DNA of 46,407 bases from Flavobacteriaceae bacterium (GTDB taxonomy: Bacteria > Bacteroidota > Bacteroidia > Flavobacteriales > Flavobacteriaceae): NCBI GenBank assembly GCA_002719315.1, contig PBHD01000006.1, positions 1-46,407 on the forward strand, written 5' to 3'. Both the position numbers and the translations under genes were made by a program. This document shows, one piece after another, positions 37,476 through 44,023 of the stretch (positions are counted from its first letter, which is position 1; the number at the start of each line of letters is the position of its first letter). The notes under the pieces are model-generated. The model was not told the DNA's origin. It saw nothing but the letters and a program-made list of their open reading frames with translations, and searched no databases.

Positions 37476-38654
37476 TTACATGCTTTTTAAAATTCCCAAC
37501 TCCAAACCTCTAAGTTCTGCTAATCCTCTTAATCTACCAATTGCTGAGTAACCTGGATTCTTGTTACTCTTATTTAAATCGTCCAACATTTGATGTCCAT
37601 GATCTGGTCTCATTGGAATTTTAAAATCTAATCGCTTTTGTAAGTACCGTTTTTTTTGTTCTTTAAGAATTTGTAAAACAATTTCATACATGTCAACATC
37701 TCCCTCTAAATGGTTTTCTTCATAAAAATTACCTTTTGAATCTCTTTTTGTATTTCTTAAATGAATAAAATGAACTCTTGAAGCAAATTTATTGAAAATC
37801 TTTGCTAAGTTATTTTCTTTAATAACTCCTAAAGATCCAGTACAAAAGGTAATTCCATTATTTATATATGGTACCCTTTTAAATATAAATTCAAAATCTT
37901 CTTCATTACTAACAATTCTTGGTAAACCAAATAAAGAAATTGGCGGATCGTCAGGATGAATACACATTAAAATTCCTAATGACTTTGCGTGTACTATTAT
38001 ATCCTTTAAAAAATAGATTAGGTTATTCCTTAAATCATCATGACCAATTCCATTATAGTATTTTAATAAGTTTTTGAACGATTTTAAAGAATAACCTTGC
38101 TTACTTCCAGGAAGACCTTTTAAAATATTATTTTCAATTTCAATTATTTCAGGTTTTGACAATGAGTTAAAATAATCAGTTGCCTCTTTAATCTCATTTG
38201 GCATATAGTCGAGATTAGCGTTTTTTCTTTTTAAAATAAAAAGATCAAATGCACGAATTGCACTTAGGTTAAATTCCAAAGCTTTTGAGCCGTCTTTACA
38301 CTTCTTATCTAATTTAGTTCGAGTCCAGTCAAGAATAGGCATAAAATTGTAACAAATAATTTTCACGCCACACATTGACAAATTTGACATGCTTTTTTTA
38401 TAATTATCAATTAATTCAAGAAAATTTCCTCTTCTTGTTTTAATATTTTCGTGAACTGGAAGTGATTCGACAACATCCCATGTCAAAGCTGAACTTTCAA
38501 TAATTTTTTTTCTTTTTAATATTTCAGAAACTTCCCATACTTCTCCACAATCAATATGATGAAGGGCATTAACAATTCCAGTAGCTCCGGCTTGTTTTAC
38601 ATGATCTAGTGAAACAGGATCATTTGGACCATACCATCTCCAAGTTTGTTTCAT
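37476..38654 (-). CDS. uxuA: Mannonate dehydratase
   Basis: 392 residues, normal for UxuA, which dehydrates D-mannonate to 2-keto-3-deoxygluconate. The start MKQTWRWYGPNDPVSLDHVK and the following QAGATGIVNALHHIDCGEVW are hallmarks, with a TIM-barrel containing CIHPDDPPISLFGLPRIVSN, FCTGSLGV, RVHFIHLRNTKRD and the C-terminal MRPDHGHQMLDDL that supplies metal and substrate ligands. It is the first gene of the uronate/TRAP group. No kdgK or kdgA for the next steps is present in the window. Confidence 0.93.
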   Translation of the reverse strand: MKQTWRWYGPNDPVSLDHVKQAGATGIVNALHHIDCGEVWEVSEILKRKKIIESSALTWDVVESLPVHENIKTRRGNFLELIDNYKKSMSNLSMCGVKIICYNFMPILDWTRTKLDKKCKDGSKALEFNLSAIRAFDLFILKRKNANLDYMPNEIKEATDYFNSLSKPEIIEIENNILKGLPGSKQGYSLKSFKNLLKYYNGIGHDDLRNNLIYFLKDIIVHAKSLGILMCIHPDDPPISLFGLPRIVSNEEDFEFIFKRVPYINNGITFCTGSLGVIKENNLAKIFNKFASRVHFIHLRNTKRDSKGNFYEENHLEGDVDMYEIVLQILKEQKKRYLQKRLDFKIPMRPDHGHQMLDDLNKSNKNPGYSAIGRLRGLAELRGLELGILKSM

Positions 38655-38859
38655 TAGTGTTTTTTATTAATATCTAAATATAAAAATTTATCACCGCATA
38701 ACACAAACCCAGACCCCCCTCATTTTGCAAATAACAATAAGAAACGCCTAAAGAAATATTAGTGAATAAACCTGTTGAAAAGTTGTTTGGTGTTCACTCT
38801 GGTGTTCAAAAAGAAAATAGTGATATTCTAATATTGACGTAAAACCTTATAAACAGTAG
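38655..38859. other. Spacer between uxuA and tRNA-Thr(GGT)
   Basis: Some 205 bases without a confident gene; this is the upstream edge of the segment between the tRNA block and tuf. A 26-codon frame on the plus strand (GTG at 38762 to TAA at 38840, including KLFGVHSGVQKENSDILI) has protein-like composition and could be the tail of a lost gene, but it cannot be assigned. No terminator or repeat of the tRNA 3' end was seen here. Confidence 0.3.
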
Positions 38860-38931
38860 AGCCAGTGAGCAGAATTGAACTGCCGACCTCTTCCTTACCA
38901 AGGAAACGCTCTACCACTGAGCTACACCGGC
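38860..38931 (-). tRNA. tRNA-Thr (anticodon GGT)
   Basis: Complete cloverleaf of 72 bases. The acceptor arms GCCGGTG and CACTGGC pair with one G-T wobble; the D arm is AGCTCAGTGGTAGAGC; the anticodon loop between TTCCT-type stems reads TTGGTAA with GGT as anticodon; the T arm has GTTCAATTC. Last gene of a four-tRNA minus-strand group. In close relatives this tRNA is followed by tuf; here it is followed by the 205-base spacer and uxuA. Confidence 0.95.
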
Positions 38932-38939
38932 AAAAAAAG

Positions 38940-39012
38940 AGCGGGAGACCGGGCTCGAACCGGCGACATTCAGCTTGGAAGGCTGATGCTCTACCAACTG
39001 AGCTACTCCCGC
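38940..39012 (-). tRNA. tRNA-Gly (anticodon TCC)
   Basis: Complete cloverleaf of 73 bases: acceptor GCGGGAG pairs with CTCCCGC, D arm AGCTCAGTTGGTAGAGC, anticodon stem TCAGC/GCTGA around CTTCCAA (anticodon TCC), T arm CGGTTCGAGCCCG. Only 8 bases separate it from tRNA-Thr(GGT). Confidence 0.95.
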
Positions 39013-39070
39013 AGTATTATTTTACTAAAGTCAGCAAATAATTTGAATTATTCAAATTATCTATTTGGTG

Positions 39071-39153
39071 TGGGGGGAGCAGGATTCGAACCTGCGAAGG
39101 TATAAACCAACAGATTTACAGTCTGTCCTCGTTGGCCGCTTGAGTATCCCCCC
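39071..39153 (-). tRNA. tRNA-Tyr (anticodon GTA)
   Basis: Complete class II tRNA of 83 bases with a long variable arm. The acceptor GGGGGGA pairs with TCCCCCC, the anticodon stem-loop is ACAGA CTGTAAA TCTGT (anticodon GTA), and the T arm is GCAGGTTCGAATCCTGC, with A as discriminator. Confidence 0.95.
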
Positions 39154-39168
39154 AAGCTTTAAATTAAG

Positions 39169-39242
39169 AGCCGATGGAGGGACTCGAACCCACGACCTGC
39201 TGATTACAAATCAGCTGCTCTAGCCAGCTGAGCTACATCGGC
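39169..39242 (-). tRNA. tRNA-Thr (anticodon TGT)
   Basis: Complete cloverleaf of 74 bases: acceptor GCCGATG with CATCGGC, D arm AGCTCAGCTGGCTAGAGC, anticodon stem GCTGA/TCAGC with loop TTTGTAA (anticodon TGT), T arm GTGGGTTCGAGTCCC. First gene of the Thr-Tyr-Gly-Thr group. Its 5' end lies only 6 bases from the T-run of an upstream terminator. Confidence 0.95.
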
Positions 39243-39248
39243 TTAATT

Positions 39249-39276
39249 AAAAAAAAAAAGCCCGTAAAAACGGACT
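39249..39276 (-). terminator. Rho-independent terminator between xerC and the tRNA group
   Basis: On the minus strand AGTCCGT and ACGGGCT form a 7-base stem (one T-G wobble) with a TTTT loop, followed by ten T. This is a strong intrinsic terminator for transcription from xerC. The tRNA-Thr(TGT) gene starts 6 bases after the T-run, leaving no room for a promoter between them. Confidence 0.8.
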
Positions 39277-39277
39277 G

Positions 39278-39308
39278 CAAATTAAATATTAATTTTTTTC
39301 TATTCAAA
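39278..39308 (-). promoter_or_regulatory. Putative promoter of the tRNA group, overlapping the terminator
   Basis: On the minus strand TTTG (39305-39308) and TTAATTTG (39278-39285, one mismatch to TAnnTTTG) are spaced by 19 bases. Transcription would start near 39274, inside the 5' arm of the terminator hairpin, so tRNA transcripts would carry only a shortened stem close to their 5' end and escape termination. Confidence 0.35.
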
Positions 39309-39369
39309 GCAATTATATAAAATAAACAGATTACTGTTAAATCTTATTTTTTGCGTATTATATTTTAAA

Positions 39370-40263
39370 TTATTTTTTTCTTCCCCTGGGATGCGAATTG
39401 GAATAGATTTTTTTTATCTGTTCCATGCTAGTGTGCGTATATACCTGGGTTGCAGCAATGCTCTCATGTCCAAGTAATTCCTTTACAGCATTTAAATCAG
39501 CTCCATTGTCAAGTAAATGTGTAGCAAAACTATGACGAAGCATGTGAGGGCTTCGTTTAACCTTTGTTGAAACTTTACTGAAATAATTATTCACTGTTTT
39601 ATATACAAATGTATCTTTTAATTTCCTGCCAATTTCAGAGAGAAAAAGGAATTTATCATCTATTATTTTATTAAGTCCTTTTCTATATTCAAGATACGTT
39701 TTCATGCAGTTAATCGCTTCAGGAAGTAAGGGAATAAGTCGCTCTTTGTTTCTTTTACCAAGCACCTTAATTTTATGTGTATTCAAATCTAGATTAGTTA
39801 GCTTTAAAGTAATTAATTCCATCCGTCTTATTCCGGTATAATAAAGCAATGTTATTATTGATCGCTCTAAATGACCATTGTAATCTGCACCAAAATAGTT
39901 TCCGTCTAAAACGTCAGAAACTTCTTTAACAGTGAATGGAACATTAATTTTTTTTGATTCTTTTAAAGGCTTATGCTTCTTTAGTGGAGAGATCTTAATT
40001 ATTCCTGTTTTTAATAAAAATTTATAATAAGATCTTAGTACAGATATTTTCCTATTTACCGTTCTGTTAGTATTTCCAGATTCAATCAAAAAAACAATCC
40101 ATGATCTTATGATAGTATATTCTATCTTTTCAATGCTTTGTATATTAAATTTTTCAATACAAAATTTATGAAATTCATCCAGATTTCCCTGGTAGGCTAT
40201 TCTTGTGTTTTCAGAATATTTTTTTTCTAAACTTATATAGGATATAAAGCTTTTAACTGACAT
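39370..40263 (-). CDS. xerC: XerC-type tyrosine recombinase
   Basis: 297 residues, the normal size of Xer recombinases, which resolve chromosome dimers at dif with FtsK. The N-terminal SAM-like DNA-binding domain (MSVKSFISYISLEKKYSENT) is followed by the catalytic domain with all key residues: Arg in YYTGIRRMELI, Lys in KIKVLGKRNKERLIPL, His-x-x-Arg in SPHMLRHSFATHLLDNGA, His in LLGHESIAATQVYTH and the nucleophile Tyr in the same segment. It lies between rpsU and the tRNA group, its usual place in flavobacteria, so it is a housekeeping gene and not a phage integrase. XerC versus XerD cannot be decided with certainty. Confidence 0.85.
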   Translation of the reverse strand: MSVKSFISYISLEKKYSENTRIAYQGNLDEFHKFCIEKFNIQSIEKIEYTIIRSWIVFLIESGNTNRTVNRKISVLRSYYKFLLKTGIIKISPLKKHKPLKESKKINVPFTVKEVSDVLDGNYFGADYNGHLERSIITLLYYTGIRRMELITLKLTNLDLNTHKIKVLGKRNKERLIPLLPEAINCMKTYLEYRKGLNKIIDDKFLFLSEIGRKLKDTFVYKTVNNYFSKVSTKVKRSPHMLRHSFATHLLDNGADLNAVKELLGHESIAATQVYTHTSMEQIKKIYSNSHPRGRKK

Positions 40264-40279
40264 AAAAAAACGGTATAAT

Positions 40280-40312
40280 CAAAGTTAAAAACTTATTTAT
40301 AAGGAATTCAAA
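40280..40312 (-). promoter_or_regulatory. Putative promoter for xerC
   Basis: On the minus strand TAACTTTG (40280-40287) fits TAnnTTTG and TTTG (40309-40312) lies 21 bases upstream. It is in the spacer between rpsU and xerC and would give a leader of about 13 bases. Confidence 0.4.
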
Positions 40313-40326
40313 TCAAATGGGAATAA

Positions 40327-40521
40327 TTATTGATTTTCCTCGTCTTTGATTCGTTGTATGTATTGAGCTTTTTGAACTTTAGATCTGTACTTTACAGAAG
40401 GTTTGATAAATTGCTTTCTTTCCCTTACTTGCCTCATAGCACCAGTTTTTTCAAACTTTCGTTTGAAACGTTTTAGCGCTCGATCAATATTTTCACCTTC
40501 TTTAACAGGTATAATTAACAT
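40327..40521 (-). CDS. rpsU: 30S ribosomal protein S21
   Basis: 64 residues beginning MLIIPVKEGENIDRALKRFK and continuing KFEKTGAMRQVRERKQFIKP, the typical basic helical S21 sequence. It binds 16S rRNA near the anti-Shine-Dalgarno region. It lies upstream of xerC on the same strand. A -7-like TATATTTG (40552-40559, minus strand) lies 30 bases before the start, without a clear -33 partner. Confidence 0.95.
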   Translation of the reverse strand: MLIIPVKEGENIDRALKRFKRKFEKTGAMRQVRERKQFIKPSVKYRSKVQKAQYIQRIKDEENQ

Positions 40522-40597
40522 ATTATTTAGCTCGTTTTAATTAAACTTGGGCAAATATATAAACTTAATTGGAAATTACTGATGTTCACTTTTGAAA

Positions 40598-42205
40598 TTA
40601 TTTAGAAGAACTACCAACTCCTATTGCAGACAAATAATTTGATAGTTCATCTCTTACCTTGGGAAATAATAAAAGAAGTCCAATCATATTAGGAAAAACT
40701 AGAGCAAGAATCATAGCATCTGAAAATGCCCAAACAGAGGACATATCTCCGGCAGCACCTATGACTATAAAAATTAAAAATAAAATCTTATAAGACAGAT
40801 CTGAAATCTTACTTTTCCCAAAAACGAACATCCAAGATTGAAGACCATAGTAAGACCAAGATATCATAGTAGAAATAGCAAATAAAACTACGGCCATTGT
40901 CAAGAAAGGTCCTGAAAAAGAAATATATTCTGAAAATGCTGCTGCAGTAATTCCTGCACCTTCAACTTGCATCCCATCTATTAAGACCTTACCATCCAAA
41001 CCTCCATAATTAAAAACAGTATTATCCCCATTAAAAATTATTATCACTAATGCCGTCATTGTACAAATAACAACCGTGTCAATAAACGGTTCTAATAATG
41101 CAACTAATCCCTCAGATGCAGGATATTTTGTTTTAACAGCTGAATGAGCTATTGAAGCAGATCCCGCTCCAGCTTCATTTGAGAAGGCTGCTCTTCTAAA
41201 ACCAGTTATTAGGACTCCTAAAACACCTCCAAGTCCAGCCTGTGGATTAAATGCTTGTTGGAAAATCATGGCAAACGCATCATCAACAAAAGTTATATTG
41301 CCTAGAATTATATATAGACATGCAGCAACATACATAAGAGCCATAAATGGAACTATTTTTTCAGTTACAGATGCAATTCTTTTAATTCCACCAATTATAA
41401 TAATCCCAACAAAAATCATCATTATGATTCCAATTATGGTTCTTGCACTTCCTCCTGTTAATCCAAAAGAATTTACTAGTTGCATAGCAGCTTGATTTGA
41501 CTGAGCAGCATTACCTCCTCCAAAAGAAGCTCCAATACATAGCAATGCAAAAATTACAGCTAAAATCTTTCCTATTTTTACGAATCCTTTTTCTTTAAAT
41601 CCTTTTGCTAAATAGTACATGGGGCCCCCATAAACAATCCCATCATCTGAAACATCTCTATATTTTACACCTAATGTACACTCAACAAATTTTGTAGACA
41701 TTCCCAAAAGACCGCAAAGAATCATCCAAAAAGTTGCTCCTGGTCCACCAACAGCAATTGCAAGAGCAACTCCAGCAATATTGCCATTACCTACAGTTCC
41801 TGAAACCGCCGTTGCCAATGCCTGAAAATGGCTAACTTCTCCCTGTTTTGAATTCTTTTTAGACTCATCTTTTACATCTTTTGATTGATTCTCATCAAGA
41901 GAATCATATTTCCCCATTACTATCTTAACTGATGTAGAAAATCTCCTAACATTAACAAATCCAAAGTATACTGTAAAAAATAAAGCGCCTCCAACTAAAA
42001 GTATAATTATTGTTGGAATAGACTGTCCAAATAAATACTCGGTTCCAGGGAATGAATGTAAAATCAGTGCTTCCCACCAATTTGCTATAGGAGTAAAGGC
42101 TTGATTTATTCGCTCGTCTAAATCAAGTTCTTGAAAATAACTTGATATTGTTGAAAGTATCATGTAAGAGTAAAGGGAAATAATTTTTGAAGTCAATGCT
42201 GCCAT
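40598..42205 (-). CDS. Sodium/alanine symporter family protein (AGCS)
   Basis: 535 residues with about 11 transmembrane segments. Family signatures include FQALATAVSGTVGNGNIAGV, ALAIAVGGPGATFWMILCGL, GMSTKFVECTLGVKYRD, the Gly-rich GGPMYYLAKGFKEKG and FRRAAFSNEAGAGSASIAHS. It imports small amino acids (alanine or glycine) with sodium. The N-terminal 70 residues are longer than in the basic family, as usual in Bacteroidota. Divergence of neighbours gives no further clue to the substrate. Confidence 0.9.
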   Translation of the reverse strand: MAALTSKIISLYSYMILSTISSYFQELDLDERINQAFTPIANWWEALILHSFPGTEYLFGQSIPTIIILLVGGALFFTVYFGFVNVRRFSTSVKIVMGKYDSLDENQSKDVKDESKKNSKQGEVSHFQALATAVSGTVGNGNIAGVALAIAVGGPGATFWMILCGLLGMSTKFVECTLGVKYRDVSDDGIVYGGPMYYLAKGFKEKGFVKIGKILAVIFALLCIGASFGGGNAAQSNQAAMQLVNSFGLTGGSARTIIGIIMMIFVGIIIIGGIKRIASVTEKIVPFMALMYVAACLYIILGNITFVDDAFAMIFQQAFNPQAGLGGVLGVLITGFRRAAFSNEAGAGSASIAHSAVKTKYPASEGLVALLEPFIDTVVICTMTALVIIIFNGDNTVFNYGGLDGKVLIDGMQVEGAGITAAAFSEYISFSGPFLTMAVVLFAISTMISWSYYGLQSWMFVFGKSKISDLSYKILFLIFIVIGAAGDMSSVWAFSDAMILALVFPNMIGLLLLFPKVRDELSNYLSAIGVGSSSK

Positions 42206-42245
42206 TAAAAATGTATCTTAGGTTGCGCAATATCTAAAAAAGTGA

Positions 42246-42473
42246 CTACAAATCAAAAACAGAACTCCTTTTTGTATAAATCATATCCTTCATCTTTAGC
42301 CAAAATGCAATGATAAGATACAATACAGGCCCTCCAATAATAGTACTAAAAGAAGCGTATATAAAAAAAAGACGAACACTCTTCACTTTCATGCCAAGCG
42401 TTTCTGCTAAGCGAGTTGAAACAGCAAAACCATGTTTTTCAAAAAAATGACGAATCCTAATAAGTCGATTCAT
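42246..42473 (-). CDS. PspC domain protein
   Basis: 75 residues consisting of a single PspC domain: a basic N-terminus (MNRLIRIRHFFEKHGFAVST), RLAETLGMKVKSVRLFFIYA and a hydrophobic segment (about 38-60, with GGPVLYLIIAFWLKMK). In other bacteria PspC acts in the membrane-stress response; in Bacteroidota short single-domain forms are common and their role is not established. It follows a rhodanese gene by 9 bases and is probably co-transcribed with it. Confidence 0.8.
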   Translation of the reverse strand: MNRLIRIRHFFEKHGFAVSTRLAETLGMKVKSVRLFFIYASFSTIIGGPVLYLIIAFWLKMKDMIYTKRSSVFDL

Positions 42474-42482
42474 GCGTAAAAA

Positions 42483-42791
42483 CTATTTAACTAAATCTCC
42501 CTCCCATTCTAAGACTCCCCCAACTAAATTATAAGTAGTTTTAATTCCAAGTTGCTGCATTAGATAACAAGCCTTAGAGCTTCTTTGGCCAGACCTGCAA
42601 TAAACGTAATATGAAGTTGATTTATCTAAAGAATTTAATTTTTCAATAAAAGTTTCTGTTTTTGTAATATCAATTAAAATAGAATTTTGAATATGCCCTT
42701 CAAGATATTCTTCTGATGTTCTCACATCAACAATAACAGAATTATTATCATTTTTATGGCTTGAGAGCCAATCTTTTTGAGTTAAATCCAT
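42483..42791 (-). CDS. Single-domain rhodanese-like protein
   Basis: 102 residues from the Met at 42791 (MDLTQKDWLSSHKNDNNSVI); an in-frame Met 12 codons earlier was rejected because it lies upstream of the likely transcription start. The rhodanese fold shows VIVDVRTSEEYLEGHIQNSI and the active-site loop YVYCRSGQRSSKA with the persulfide Cys, then NLVGGVLEWEGDLVK. It carries sulfur as a persulfide or reduces small electrophiles. It is followed by pspC and lies back to back with a MarR-YceI unit. Confidence 0.85.
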   Translation of the reverse strand: MDLTQKDWLSSHKNDNNSVIVDVRTSEEYLEGHIQNSILIDITKTETFIEKLNSLDKSTSYYVYCRSGQRSSKACYLMQQLGIKTTYNLVGGVLEWEGDLVK

Positions 42792-42798
42792 ATATAGG

Positions 42799-42828
42799 CA
42801 AAAATAGCATTTATATGTTAATTTCAAA
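42799..42828 (-). promoter_or_regulatory. Putative promoter for rhodanese-pspC
   Basis: On the minus strand TATTTTTG (42799-42806) fits TAnnTTTG and TTTG (42825-42828) lies 18 bases upstream. Transcription would begin about four bases before the chosen ATG (42791), so the message would be nearly leaderless. The site lies back to back with the MarR promoter starting at 42830. Confidence 0.45.
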
Positions 42829-42829
42829 A

Positions 42830-42861
42830 TTTGGTTAGTTTAATAAATATAAGTATATTTG
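42830..42861 (+). promoter_or_regulatory. Putative promoter for MarR-YceI
   Basis: TTTG (42830-42833) and TATATTTG (42854-42861) are separated by 20 bases, a full match to the Bacteroidota consensus. The -7 element overlaps the first of two operator-like repeats. Confidence 0.55.
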
Positions 42862-42885
42862 TATAAACAATTGTTGTATAAACAA
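42859..42885 (+). promoter_or_regulatory. Tandem operator-like repeat before the MarR gene
   Basis: The 12-mer TTGTATAAACAA occurs twice (42859-42870 and 42874-42885) with three bases (TTG) between. Each copy has the partial dyad TTGT....ACAA, and ACAATTGT spans the junction as a perfect palindrome. It overlaps the -7 element and the expected start of transcription, the ideal place for autorepression by the MarR protein encoded next. Confidence 0.6.
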
Positions 42886-42920
42886 TAAAATAAAATCTTA
42901 TCAAAAATACCGTTATAGGG

Positions 42921-43316
42921 ATTCTTAAAGCTGCTAGTAAGGCTGAGTTTAAACTTGAAGAAGTTTTAAAGCCAAACAAACTTAGTCTTCAGCAATTTAA
43001 TGTGCTCCGGATTTTAAGGGATCGAAAAAATAAAACATCTAATTTAAATACTATACAAGTCAGAATGATATATAAAATGAGTAATACTTCAAGACTTATT
43101 GATAAATTAATTGATAAAAAACTTGTCAAAAGAAGCCCTTGCAAAGAGAATAGAAGAAAAGTTGAAATTATAATAACCGAAATGGGCCTCTCCCTTTTAT
43201 CTGATTTAGATGGTAAAATTGAAAGTGCAGAAAAAAAAATCCTTAATCCACTAGATAATGAAAGCCAAAAAAGACTAAGAAAACTATTAAATAAGATAAA
43301 TTTGATAAAACAATAA
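42921..43316 (+). CDS. MarR family transcriptional regulator, start unresolved
   Basis: About 131 residues if read from an ATT at 42921; the frame is open from 42894. The winged-helix domain is clear: EEVLKPNKLSLQQFNVLRIL (helices 1-2), KMSNTSRLIDKLIDKKLVKR (recognition region) and EIIITEMGLSLLSDLDGK (wing and dimer helix). No ATG, GTG or TTG in this frame lies before the GTG at 43002, which would remove the first helix. Either an unusual start codon is used or the 5' end has been damaged. The gene precedes yceI by 17 bases; MarR-YceI pairs are common in flavobacteria. Confidence 0.7.
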   Translation: MLKAASKAEFKLEEVLKPNKLSLQQFNVLRILRDRKNKTSNLNTIQVRMIYKMSNTSRLIDKLIDKKLVKRSPCKENRRKVEIIITEMGLSLLSDLDGKIESAEKKILNPLDNESQKRLRKLLNKINLIKQ

Positions 43317-43333
43317 TTTTTAAAACCTCAATT

Positions 43334-43915
43334 ATGGAAAAATATATTTATAAATCAATAATTATATCCCTTTTAATGCTAATGATTCCAACAAGCCTAA
43401 TCAGTCAAACATTAAAATCAATAGATGTAGAAAATTCTAAAATTAAATGGATAGGTGAAGAACTTAGCGGAAAAAATCATTACGGCTCCCTTAAATTTAA
43501 GAATGGAAGCCTACAACTAGACAACGGAAAAATTATTTCTGGTAATTTCACTGTTGACATGAACACTATTAATGTTGAAGATCTTCAAGGGGGGTCAAAA
43601 CAAAGATTAGAGGGACACCTACGCTCAGATGATTTTTTCTCTGTAGAAAAATTTTCAGAAGCTATATTTGAAATTAAATCATCCTCTGTTGTTAATGAAG
43701 ATGGATCCTCCCAAACTTTAAGTGGCAATCTTACAATAAAAGGAATCACGCATCCGGCTAAATTAGAAATTGATAATAATTGGGCTGCTAAATTGGTGTT
43801 TGACAGAAGCAAATATGATGTTCGCTTTAGGTCTGGTAATTTTTTTCAAAACCTTGGAGATAAGTTAATCTATGATGAAATAGTTATTAGCGCAAATATT
43901 GTTTTTGCAAATTGA
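43334..43915 (+). CDS. YceI family protein
   Basis: 193 residues with a signal peptide (to about residue 25) and the lipocalin-like YceI barrel: SIDVENSKIKWIGEELSGKN, GSLQLDNGKIISGNFTVDMN and TINVEDLQG, then LSGNLTIKGITHPAKLEI and the C-terminal FDRSKYDVRFRSG. The barrel binds isoprenoid-type lipids in known homologues. It is probably periplasmic and controlled by the adjacent MarR regulator through the tandem repeat at 42859. Confidence 0.88.
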   Translation: MEKYIYKSIIISLLMLMIPTSLISQTLKSIDVENSKIKWIGEELSGKNHYGSLKFKNGSLQLDNGKIISGNFTVDMNTINVEDLQGGSKQRLEGHLRSDDFFSVEKFSEAIFEIKSSSVVNEDGSSQTLSGNLTIKGITHPAKLEIDNNWAAKLVFDRSKYDVRFRSGNFFQNLGDKLIYDEIVISANIVFAN

Positions 43916-43940
43916 ATTTAAAACAATTTTATTTTCAACA

Positions 43941-43971
43941 TTTGTAAGATTGAGATTATAATGTATATTTG
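43941..43971 (+). promoter_or_regulatory. trp operon promoter
   Basis: TTTG (43941-43944) and TATATTTG (43964-43971) separated by 19 bases, a full consensus match. Transcription should start about four bases on, at or next to the GTG of the leader peptide at 43976. Confidence 0.65.
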
Positions 43972-43975
43972 AGCT

Positions 43976-44023
43976 GTGAAAATTTTAAAAAATACTTGGT
44001 GGTGGAATAAATCAACGAATTAG
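43976..44023 (+). CDS. trpL: trp operon leader peptide
   Basis: A 15-codon frame from GTG encoding MKILKNTWWWNKSTN, with three consecutive Trp codons (43997-44005), followed by the terminator hairpin of the attenuator. Ribosome stalling at the Trp codons under tryptophan shortage would expose the antiterminator. An in-frame ATG upstream at 43961 is cut off by TGA, so the GTG is the only standard start. It lies almost at the predicted transcription start, implying a leaderless or nearly leaderless message. Confidence 0.8.
   Translation: MKILKNTWWWNKSTN

Larger units (their letters stand above)
8295..38859. other. 30.6-kb segment separating tuf from its usual upstream tRNA block
   Basis: Both flanks are on the minus strand in their expected orientation: rpsU-xerC-tRNA Thr-Tyr-Gly-Thr on one side and tuf-tRNA Trp-secE-nusG-rpl-rpo on the other. 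In other flavobacteria (as known from family synteny) and in the thrU-tyrU-glyT-thrT-tufB unit of Escherichia coli these tRNAs lie next to tuf. The segment carries metabolic genes on both strands and no integrase, transposase or tRNA-derived direct repeat at its edges, so it looks like a product of chromosomal rearrangement rather than a mobile island. Confidence 0.5.

Noticed and set aside
38860-38931. Integration of a mobile island at the 3' end of tRNA-Thr(GGT)
   Set aside because: The segment does begin right behind this tRNA, but no copy of the tRNA 3' end was found near the other edge (8295-8513), and no phage-type integrase, relaxase or transposase lies in between.
38875-39105. 76-residue frame across the tRNA genes
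   Set aside because: It is entirely a translation of tRNA-Thr, tRNA-Gly and tRNA-Tyr on the opposite strand, a common false gene.
39370-40263. Tyrosine recombinase as integrase of a mobile element
   Set aside because: Length, complete Xer motifs and position between rpsU and the tRNA block match the housekeeping XerC/XerD gene of flavobacteria.
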